From NCBI RefSeq assembly GCF_964355755.1, contig NC_092677.1, forward strand, positions 6,083,001-6,143,000: a stretch of DNA of 60,000 nucleotides, written 5' to 3'. The notes under the pieces are model-generated. The model made no database searches and had not been told where the DNA came from. It saw only the letters and a program-made list of their open reading frames with translations. How positions within the stretch are numbered: position 1 is the first letter of the stretch; the number at the start of each line of letters is the position of its first letter. Shown one piece after another: positions 46,982 to 57,000 of the stretch. Both the position numbers and the translations under genes were made by a program. This stretch comes from Antedon mediterranea. Taxonomy: Eukaryota; Echinodermata; Crinoidea; Comatulida; Antedonidae.

Positions 46982-48785
46982 AGTCAAGTCGCCCCATCGC
47001 AAAGTCGCCCCATACAAAGTCGCCCCATCGCAAAGTCGCCCCAAAACAAAGTCGCCCTGACACAGTCGCCCCATTGCAAAGTCGCCCCATCGCAAAGTCG
47101 CCCCAACGCAAAGTCGCCCCATCGCAAAGTCGCCCCAACGCAAAGTCGCCCCATCGCAAAGTCGCCCCAAAACGTTAAAAAATAGTTTAAAAGTGCGTAA
47201 AATGTCGCAATGATACACAAAATAACACGGAACGTGTAGGCATAAAAGGGGAAGCCCCGCCATGTAGTCTCAGGTCACACGATCGGCACGCTCCCCAATC
47301 ATCAGAGAGGAAGCCCCCAACTAATCACTCCGCGGTCGCACTAACGTGCTAGCTCTCACCAGAGGGAAACCCCCGTAATTACTCCGCCGTTGTCGCACTA
47401 CAACGCACCATCTGAAGATGGGGAAACCCCGTCGGAGTTTTACCATGATATCAGTCGCGTTCGAAATCGGTTGGCGTTTATTTTTGGTCACGATAAAATG
47501 ATGTTATACGATCTAGATTATTTTTACTTTGGTCGATGAATATTTATTATTATTAGGCCTATATTAATAATTGATTTTTGTTTTTATTTTACACTGAGGT
47601 CTATGATGAGAGAAAGATGTGTGCCTTAAAAATGACAATTTGTAAACATAGTTTAAGATTATAGTAAGCCTATTATTCAGCATAATGTCATTTAACAGTA
47701 CATAAATTTAAATGTGAAATATTTTATAGGGAACGTAGGCTACGTCTGTGTCTTTTATTTTTTATATGCAACAAATTAGGTAAAACAATTTATTTAGTAA
47801 AATGATCATTCTGCTGTTGAATAAAAAGCGACTCGCAATCTGAAACATTCTCTGAAACCAATCGGAGCTGCTCCTTCTGGTATCTGTTTCCTTCTCACAG
47901 CTGCTACGTCTTTCTGCTGCCCGTCGGGGATTCCCCTTTTTAAAAAACACGCACACGATAATCATACTGTACGATGGTTTTTCCATGGTCAAAATGTAGC
48001 GTTTTAATTTTACTAAAATACCTGCATGTGTAAAACGATCATATCGGCGAAGAAATCCCCTTTTTTTTATTTCTTCATTTTGAAAAGTCATAATTAAAAT
48101 TAAATAACTATAGACACATAACTTGTCAATAAATGCAAAATGATCAATAAGTAGCCTATATAACATTTATTGTCTTACAACGCTGTTATTGTTTTAACTA
48201 CTGTAAATATACGAAGGCCTACTATTTATACACTTATTATATTATCCTAAAAAATGAGCTGGTATCCACGCGTAGGTTGAAGAAAGGTTCGTAATTGTGG
48301 CTCTGGTAACTAATTTTAAAATCATATTAAATTAACATTTTCGAAACTATAAATCAGGGATAATCTTTTGGAAATCTTTTTAGAACTTTCAAACAAGGGA
48401 CTATTTTTTAATGATTTTTAAAAAGCACATCACTCCATTAAAACCTGTAAAATTAAAATTAAAACACAAATTATGTATATAATAGGATAAACATTATAAT
48501 GTATACGACATTTAGCGCGACCAAAGTAACAACGCAATCGATATCAAACGCAACCGCTATATGATTAAAACTAGCGGCGGCACTTCCGAAATAAAACCGT
48601 GGGCGACTTTGCGATGGGGCGACTTTGCGTTGGGGCGACTTTGCGTTGGGGCGACTTTGCGTTGGGGCGACTTTGTAATGGGGCGACTGTGCCGGGGCGA
48701 CTTTGTTTTGGGGCGACTTTGCGATGGGGCGACTTTGTATTGGGCGACTTGCGATGGGGCGACTTTGCGATGGGGCGACTTGACT
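46982..48785. mobile_element. TIR element with terminal inverted minisatellite arrays
   Basis: The left end starts AGTCAAGTCGCCCCATCGCA and the right end is its complement, ending TTGACT. Each end is an array of 13-16-bp units AAGTCGCCCCATCGC / AAGTCGCCCCAACGC: about 185 bp on the left (46987-47169) and about 185 bp on the right (48600-48782). Inside is a GC-rich block at 47225-47445 and AT-rich DNA with no transposase. It interrupts a LINE frame, which sets its ends. A clear target duplication was not found. Confidence 0.8.
47225..47445. repeat. GC-rich block with GGGGAAnCCCC hairpins
   Basis: GGGGAAGCCCC, GGAAGCCCCC, GGGAAACCCCC and GGGGAAACCCC are spaced 50-60 bp apart, each preceded by a TCATCAGAGA/TCACCAGA/CATCTGAAGATG-like motif, with TCGCACTA between. 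GGGGAATCCCC also occurs near 47926. It looks like an old internal repeat with hairpin potential; I do not recognise it as a known RNA. Confidence 0.5.
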
Positions 48786-49509
48786 GGATCCCCACTTTAC
48801 CTCTAGATGGACGAACCTGTAAATGGTCTAAAGAAATATCTGGCCACTGCACTATATGTCAGAGTGGTGAAATAGAAAATGTACAGCATTTTTTATTTAA
48901 TTGCCAAGCTTTTAATGCTATAAAAGGAGATCCAATTAGTGAAGCTAAATAATGACCTTGAAAATTTGGATGAGTCTGCAACATGGGAACATTTTATAAA
49001 TGCTGATGTTAATGAAAAAACTACTATAGTTTTAGGGGGAGATATTAACTTGGATCCTAGTAAAGCTGTCTTGACAGCATTTGACAAATACTGTAAGAAT
49101 TTCCTTAAAGTTGCCTGGAAAAAAAGATCCGAGTTAAAAAAAAGAGCTAATTTGCATTGTTGCTTTATAATTTTGTTTATTAATTTTCACTATATATTGT
49201 ATTTAATGTTGCAGAGAAAGACTGGTGTACATCTCTGTAAATCTTTTTAAATTACTATTTGTGCTTACTGTATTCGTTGATCTTAAAGTTTATTTTCATA
49301 CTTTAATTTGTTAATTAACTATTGTATAATTCATTTCCTTTTCTTTTTCATCCTTTGAAGAACATCCTGTTTACCCGTGCAGCTCGCTGTAGAGTCGGCT
49401 CTGAATCTGATTACGTAACACCCTAATTAAGGAAGAAGCCAGGCATGACATCGGTGACAAGAAAAGTAAACAGAGGCTGCGCAGTAGTTTCTAATACATC
49501 ATAGTGAAG

Positions 49510-51544
49510 GAGTGTTGACAAAGTGCGAGGCAGCGAGGCAAGCGAGGCATGCGCGGCATGCCAAATATTTGTGCGAGGCATCATTTTATCATTTCCAAAA
49601 GTGCGAGGCATGCGAGGCATATAGTTTACAATTTCAAAAAGGTGCGAGGCATATCTTAACGTGCTATTATGCTATATTATAGGCCTAATAATCAATCGAT
49701 CTAAATAGATTCGTGTATACACTCATCATGTTGTTTATTTTTATGTAACGATTGTTTTTTCATTCAAGTCATATCGTGTCAAAAGTGCCCAAACTACGGT
49801 TCAAAAATCTGAACGACAGTCTCTAACTTTCGATAAACAATAATTGTTAAAGCGACACACTCATCAAATGACTGCAATGTTTGTTGGCATTTCGAGCGTG
49901 TTCACTCACATGTCTCTCGAACATAGCAGAGTGAAAATAATATTTTGTCACACCCCTGCGCCTAGATCCGGTAGACCCGAGAGATGGAAAATCCCTCTTT
50001 ACTATTTAGCAGGTAGCGGAATGATTCAGCCCTCAGCTCAGAGGATTGTGGTGCATTCCCCTCCTATAGCACGTGGTTTCAGCAGCAACGCACAGACTTC
50101 TCTCTGAGCGGCGTGCCAAAGACATTTTTGACATTCCATTCTCTAGGAACAACACGTGTGGTGTACCTCTCTCGCAAATAAGGTGAACAGCGATTGCCAG
50201 GACAAGTTCAATAACTGGCGGTGAATAAAAGGTAACTGATATGGCGATCCAATAACATGCCGCAAAGAAAAAAATTGCGACAGAATTCTGGAGCGCGTGT
50301 GAAAAAAGATTTACGTCCGACAATTGTAATACTAGGCCTAAAATTAAACTTTAGCTAATATGCTTAGCCCTAACCTAGATAAGAGGCCTATGTAGAAAAT
50401 AATTTAATCAATTTTGATATAATAATAATTGGTGTAATATTTAATAATGATACACTATTCCTGTTTTAGTAAGCTAGATATTACGAACGATTTTTATTTA
50501 TTGTTGTCCATGTACGTATTAATAAACCTGGCGCTAGTTTCCTTCGCTTGTATTTTTACTCCAAATTTGATAACTAACTTTATCGTGTGAATACCACACC
50601 TTAGAAGTATACCTCATGAGTACTTTAATGAAAGAATCACATAAAAAGTAACAAATAAATCCTTAAATTAATGATTTTACAGGCGTGTTTCTCGCACACT
50701 GTTCGCGAATTTCACTTATTCAATGTTCAATATTTTTGTTTCTATGGAGCGCCAAAAGAGCAACGATAATAGAGGACTAAAACTCAGTGGAATGCGTCAA
50801 TTTCTCATGCATTTATTGGTGAAAAACACGTTTTATTTCAATATATTTGTTAATTTGTCAATAAAAATGCTGTAATATGTTACTGCTGATACTGTTCTGT
50901 TTTCAAAGAATAATAATCGATCCTAAATCAACATCACTACCTAGTCTAGACCTAGGACATCCTACTAAGGATATTATGATGAATTTTTCTATTTTATTCT
51001 TTAAAATGTTAACGAAACCGTGTACATTATCAACAGTAACATTTTTCATTACTGACAGTGACAAAATCTATTGAAATTGTACTTGATTTTCACCAAATAA
51101 TGCGTTAAATATAAATGGATTCCACAGAGTTTTTAGCCCTCTAATTAATTTTGCTCTTTTGGCGTTCCATAGAAACCAAAATATTGAACATTGAGTGTGC
51201 GAAATGCGAGAAAAACAACGTCTGTAAAATCACCAATTTAATGGATTTATTGTTACTTTTATGTGATTTTTCTTCATTAAAGTAGGCCTACTAATTCTAA
51301 GCTGTGGTATTCAGGATAAAGTTGGTTAAAATACAAGGCAGGTGCAAAAGGAAACTAGCTTAGCGGGCCTAGGCCTAGGCTACTTCAATTTCGGTGATTT
51401 CCTGCCTTGCAATTTTGAGAAATGATAAAATGATGCCTCGCATTTTTTGATGATGGTAAAACGATGCCTCGCATAAATTTCTGACTTGCCTCGCATGCCT
51501 TCCCTGCCTCGCGTGCCTCGCTGCCTCGCACTTTGTTACTACCC
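49510..51544. mobile_element. Mutator-like TIR element with GCGAGGCA arrays
   Basis: The flanks share a perfect 9-bp duplication ATAGTGAAG (49501-49509 and 51545-51553). The ends are inverted: the left AAAGTGCGAGGCAGCGAGGC is matched by the right GCCTCGCTGCCTCGCACTTT. Sub-terminal TGCGAGGCAT repeats and ATGATAAAATGATGCCTCGC are mirrored on both sides. No transposase frame. The 9-bp duplication suggests MuDR-type mobilisation. It contains a second fold-back (50536-51350) like the core of 14007-15086. Confidence 0.85.
50536..51350. repeat. Inner fold-back module shared with 14332-14990
   Basis: The left arm (TACTCCAAATTTGATAACTA...GGAGCGCCAAAAGAGCAAC) and the right arm are inverted over about 230 bp. 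The same module, in similar order, forms the middle of the 14007-15086 element, and its left arm is present at 53040-53190. Confidence 0.85.
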
Positions 51545-51553
51545 ATAGTGAAG

Positions 51554-52690
51554 CATGACCTTTGTGCAGTTGTTCATTGTTCTTTGAGCTTTTATCTCGA
51601 AAAAACCGTTTAAAAATCGAGTAAATTTTCACGGAGATATCGCAGTTTTTATACCAGCTAACAAATTAATCATATTTTTTATCAAGCCATAGACGTATCA
51701 TTTGGTAAATCGAAATTTAACCGTTTAAGCAACTTTTTAATTTACGAACCCTAGTGCATTTTGTAGCATATTAAAGACTCCAACTTATTTTAAAATCACA
51801 TTTTAGTGCGCGCAAATGCGCGCATGAAAAAAATTATATAAAATTTGTTCTCATGAATATTCAAAAATATACGTATAATAGAATTCCAACGACACAATTT
51901 CTTATTTTTATTACTGTATATGACATTTAATTTATGTTTCAGTCTATATTATGACCGTTAGCAAAACTAAAATTCTTCTATTTAGTCTGATATTGTATAA
52001 TTAAATTATTTATGATATTAATATCATAAAATATATGATTTTTACGATCACATACTTAGAGTTCAGTGAAATTGTAGGACTAAATTATATATCGTTAAAC
52101 GATATATAATTTAGTCCTACGTAATTATTATTTAATAAATAGCCTAAATAAGGATAATATTTAATCCCATAATGATGGACATATTTAGTGCATACCGTAA
52201 CCGGTAGGCCTTATAGGTTCAGGCATAGGCGCGCCTATAGTAACAATGAACAAACAGACGACGAGGGGATACAGCCCCCGTAGCCCCCCGCTGCACCACC
52301 ACTGGTCCTTATTAAACCCATTAATCCATCATGATTCATGATAAGTTGTCTGGAGAAATTACCAACATTTAGTACACAGTAAACCATATAAATATAATTC
52401 CTTTATTGGTGCCGTATAAAACTCGTATTATTAATTTATTAATAAAAGATATCCAGTAGAATAGCGCTGCTTTTTATAAAAATTAATAAACAAGGTCGGA
52501 ATACAAGTTCAGTAGGTCTACAAAAAAACAAGATGAACTGACTGAACTATTCAAGTTGTGTCTCATAATATTTATATTCTTTGGTGTGACACACATGCTG
52601 CTGCAGGAGGCGAACTGGGCGGACGCGCGGCGGGGAAAGAGAGAGCCCCTCATCTACTGCTTGCTTTGTTGCTACTATAAAATACTGCTG
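51554..52690. other. AT-rich intergenic sequence
   Basis: No gene. It holds the long palindrome at 52074-52120. Confidence 0.4.
52074..52120. repeat. 47-bp perfect palindrome
   Basis: 23-bp arms starting GTAGGACTAAATTATATATC, separated by a single A, with no mismatch. It can form a cruciform or hairpin. Confidence 0.9.
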
Positions 52691-52701
52691 CTAAAATCCT
52701 A

Positions 52702-53190
52702 GGGTGTCACGAAACCTAAGACCACGAAAGCTAAGACCCCCTAAGACCTAAGATCACGAAAGCTAAGACCCAAGACCTAAGATTACAAATTCTAAGATAT
52801 ACTACAGCTTAAAAACAATACTTGTTTATCCATACAAAATTTTAAACACAGTAGGTTTCATTTATTACCATAAATATAATTTAATACTACCGCAAAACAT
52901 AGATAAACTCACATTATTTTCGCCCGTTGAGTAAATGTATATTTTTTCTTTACAACAAACAAACTTGACGGGTTGTTTGTTGGTATATATTTACTCCATT
53001 GAGTTGGTTCAGAGGATGTTTTTCTTACGCACATGCCTTTCTTGTATTTTGACTCCAAATTTGTTGACTAACTTTATCCTGAACACCACACTTTAAAATT
53101 AGGACTTATAGGCCTAAGTACTTTCAGAAGGAGAAACACATAATAACAAATAAATAAATCCTTTAAATTGATGATTTTACAGATGTGTTT
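52702..53190. mobile_element. Left half of the GGGTGTCACG element
   Basis: Matches 14007-14486 closely up to TGATTTTACAGATGTGTTT, where it is cut by the next fold-back. Confidence 0.85.
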
Positions 53191-53195
53191 ATAAG

Positions 53196-53987
53196 TAATC
53201 CGCGATTTTCCCTGTAACAGTAATATTGTCCATGTGGTAGGGCGCCGCCATAAGGTGGATGTATCTGGGATGTATACAACTTTTTGTGACGGTTTCAATA
53301 ATCAAAGGCTAGACCACCGGTCAGTAGTATTTTCATGATAAAAAATGTTATCAACTACATGCCAACATCATGTTAAATACTATTTGGATATTTAATTGTT
53401 CGTTTTATGCAATTTATTTAGTAAAAACTGCCGTATAAACAGTTTGCTTTATCAACCGGGCGCTACAATAGCGTGACCGGGCGTGTTGGTGTTTACGCGT
53501 TTTCACGTAGGATAGTTTAATAATATTCCTATATTTAACTTGTTTCTGGTAAAACAAATAAATGTTAATGACATTTAACATTTTTTCCTATTAATAACAT
53601 GTATTTTATACTGATTTATATCATAAAAACAATACTTAATTTACCGGGCGTAGAGTAGTACACGGGCAATGGTAAAGAATAGGCCGTGCTGAGTAACGAT
53701 TCGTTGACTTTTGGTGTTGCTGTGTTAGGCCTTTTTTGTGAACTAACTTAGCATGTTAGTAAATAATTGTCTGTAAAAGTGAATGTACACTAGTTTGTTA
53801 ATAAATATGTATTATAAAATAGTTTACAATTGCAAAACTATTATCATAATTCTATTTAATGTGACATGTATAATATCTATTAAATCAAGTCTTATTTAAT
53901 ATGTATACATCCGCCCTTATGAGGGCGGGCATCACTCTCTGGAGCTCTCTGTTACAAATTTCTCATGCAAAAATCGCGGAATACTCA
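53196..53987. mobile_element. Fold-back element with TCCGCGATTTT ends
   Basis: The left AGTAATCCGCGATTTTCCCT and the right AAAAATCGCGGAATACT are inverted. GTGGATGTAT (53256) pairs with ATACATCCGCC (53905). Inside are CCGGGCG motifs and AT-rich DNA, no ORF. Its right end lies about 70 bp from the LRRC69 start codon, so it may overlap the promoter or 5' UTR. Confidence 0.6.
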
Positions 53988-54058
53988 TTCTTGTGATATA
54001 TTATATTCTTTGCTTTGGGCCTATTATTTGTCTTCAGCAGACCAGAGTTGCGCCTGAT

Positions 54059-57000
54059 ATGGCGGATACTCTGCTTCTACGAGCAGTGAAAGGAAAGCCA
54101 AAATGCTTAAATTTGTCATCTAAACATCTGACGCAAATCCCAAGACTTATTGGCAAACTTGAGTGTTTGAATATTCTACATTTAAAAAATAACAAGATTC
54201 AAGATTTACCAGTAGAATTTTCAGCTTTAACCAAAGTAGGCTACTCTCTCTAGCCTACTACTACTAGCTAGGCCTAGTAGAGGCCCTAGGCCTAGCCTAG
54301 GCTAGCATGGAGGTATAAAATAATTATTTTATACCTCCATGGTCCTGTCACACCAAAATCAGTCCGGGCCAAAATCGGTCCGGCCTGGATAAAATCGGTC
54401 CGGGCAGTAGGACTGTTTTTTGCCGCCAAATATGGTCCGGTCTAACAATTATATGGTGTGCAAAATGAGTCATAATGTATATCATTAAAAAAAGGCCATG
54501 ATTAGTCATTATATTGAAAACTACGGGGTTTTATTTGTTATTTTAATATTATAAATTAAGCCTGTTTTTTTTATTATCATTATTAGTAGTAACTCATCAA
54601 TAATTAGTAGGCCTACTAATTGTTAGGCTTTTTGTATACAATTATAATATGTATCTCTGTCTGTTTTTAATCCATTTTGTTCTTTTTTAACATCTTCGTT
54701 TCCCCATGATGTTAAAAACAATTTAATTTATTAATTATTTATGGTTAATCAATCAATATATCAATTCAATACAATTATTATAAAACAATTATCCAATATT
54801 GATTAGGCTGAGGAAGGAAAAAGGCCTCAATCATAAATAAAATCTAGCTGGCAATTTTTATCAGCGTCTCATACCCGTTCGTGTTAGTGTGTGGCAGGCC
54901 GAAATATGAGTGAACACCTAAGTCATGTTTTTAGATAAAATACATTTATTTATAGTGTTTATCCGACAAGATAACTTACTAATATATATCATGGGATATT
55001 TTTCTAGCCATAAACAACTTAAAACAGCATCATAGGCCTAGTAATTCAATTAAAATCGACAGAAGAAAAGCCCGGACCGATTTTGGCAGTGGCGGACTGC
55101 TTTTGGCCACAATTTTAGAGCCAAAACTGGTCCGGCCGGACTGATTTTGGCCCCGGACCATATTTATCGTGACAGTCCTAGGCCGTATTTAAAGAGATGA
55201 TCTTTCTGTTTTGTAGTATTTTGTTTATCTAATTAATGTACAATAAATACTAGGCCTAGCAGAACTACTAAAGTAAACAAGATAATAGGCCTAGCCTAGC
55301 CTAGTTAATACTATAACAGCAGTCCCAAGATCTTTAAAAATAATATAGCCTCTAGGCCTAGCCTATTGGTGATAAATGAACAATGTACAGACTACAGTGA
55401 ACTCTTTCCTAACCATGTTTTTTTATATTATTAATTAAAAATATTACTTTTTGTTTATTCCCAGCTTATTGTATTAAATATTGGCAACAATGAGTTAGAA
55501 GAGATACCAGCATCACTAGGGCAACTAAACAATCTAGAAACATTGCATTTATTTGGTAACAAAATAAAAAAATTGCCAAATAAAATTCTAGGTCAGTATT
55601 CCAATTGCATTCATAACACTGCAGAACATTTAGAACTCAACTCAACTGTGGCAACATAATAAGCGCTCCAAGCAACTGACAGGCACAACAAAACTGTTCT
55701 ATTGTTTCCAAAGCTGTTTCCAAATCAAGTATGGGTGGGTAAAAGTGATAGTAGGGATTAGTTCGATTTTACCGTAAAAGCACTTGCGCATACTGGTTCC
55801 TACAAACTACAAATCGCATTTTGCGCGCCGTAAGGTAACCATGACTATTTAAAATTAGTAAATCGGTTTCAACATAAGCGCTTAAACACTGGTTCCGTTG
55901 AGTTTTTTTTAGTTAGGTTGAGTTCAGTGTCAATACACAGTGTTGGGTATTTTGAGTTTTGCTGTTATTAAACAGCGTAGTTGTTTAGAAACAACTTGAA
56001 TATCTAATCCTGCTGCCATCACTAAAATCTCAATCTGTTGAATGTATGAATGTTAATTTGTTTTTCTTATGGTGTTATAATGTGGATGCTCAAATTGTAA
56101 ACAATTTTATTTTAATACGCAGGTGGACTCAGAAGTTTAACATTTTTGAATTTGAACAATAATGACCTGAGGACTGTGACACCATCGATCAACAAGTAAG
56201 TTGAATTTTCAGTTTAAAACACTATCGCCCGTATTCTTAAACCGGACTTTAGTCGTAGTTCGAGCTAAAACTAAAAAAATGACGTCATTTTAATTCATAA
56301 ACCGAACTTCAACTAAATCGCCGACTAATTCAGGCCAACCTCGACTAAATCGAGACGGATTTTGATCGATTTTTTTAGTCCTGGAGGGGACAGGCTAAAT
56401 GGTCGACTAAATGGTTTTTAAACGATGTTTATGAAAAACGTAACAGTCATTGAGTTGTTATATTGGCCAGATATTGAAGAATGAAATATCTATTTTTATA
56501 TTAGCTTAATTAAATATACATTGGTATATGTTATAATAATGAAAATCATCTTTATTTACAACTGTATACAAATTACATAATTTTCTTCGCGCAAGTCCGA
56601 CTTCAACTACGTCACGCCATAGCGACAATGGCAGATGCGGCAATTCACCACGCGATGGAATGTTTAGGGGGCCTAGCGCTTTCTTGTCACGCTAGGAAGT
56701 GCGTGGTTCGTCGCGATCATACTTTGTTGGAGGCCTAGAAAATATGAAAGTTACCGTACCGCCATGGTTCCTAAATATATTTTGAAGATTTTGTTTGTTG
56801 TTAATCAAAAGTACTTCACTGTTAAATTAATACTGATCTTGTTCTAATAATTAACGATTAAAATTATTTTTCATGTATAGTCCTGATGCGTAAAAAGTGT
56901 TGTAAGAAAATGGAAAGTGATATCAATGCGCAAAATTTCGTCTGCTCCTCAAAATACTCTTGTCATTGGTCAATGTATAGCCTTTGTTACCCAGACGTGT

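Larger units (their letters stand above)
46737..49250 (+). pseudogene. LINE C-terminus split by a later insertion
   Basis: The left part, 46737-46980, encodes FEQVFDTENYTFNSFSVKT...SLKFKLRSNTLRM. The right part, from about 48787, encodes WIPTLPLDGRTCKW, then CTICQSGEIENVQHFLFNC, the Cys/His motif found at the end of many LINE polyproteins. After a frame change it continues to about 49250 (FLKVAWKKRSELKKR). The 1.8 kb between is a separate element. Related copy: 39760-38860 (-). Confidence 0.8.

Noticed and set aside
47762-48166. 134-residue minus-strand frame
   Set aside because: Lies inside the array-ended element, no recognisable motif, composition like the flanking AT-rich DNA.
46965-48805. 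GATCC-ACTTTAC as a 14-15-bp target duplication of the array-ended element
   Set aside because: The two copies have a mismatch and a gap and the left one is not adjacent to the inverted end; may be chance.
46907-48852. Frames made of GDFAMGRLC/KSPHRKVAP repeats
   Set aside because: Translations of the AAGTCGCCCC arrays at the ends of a mobile element.
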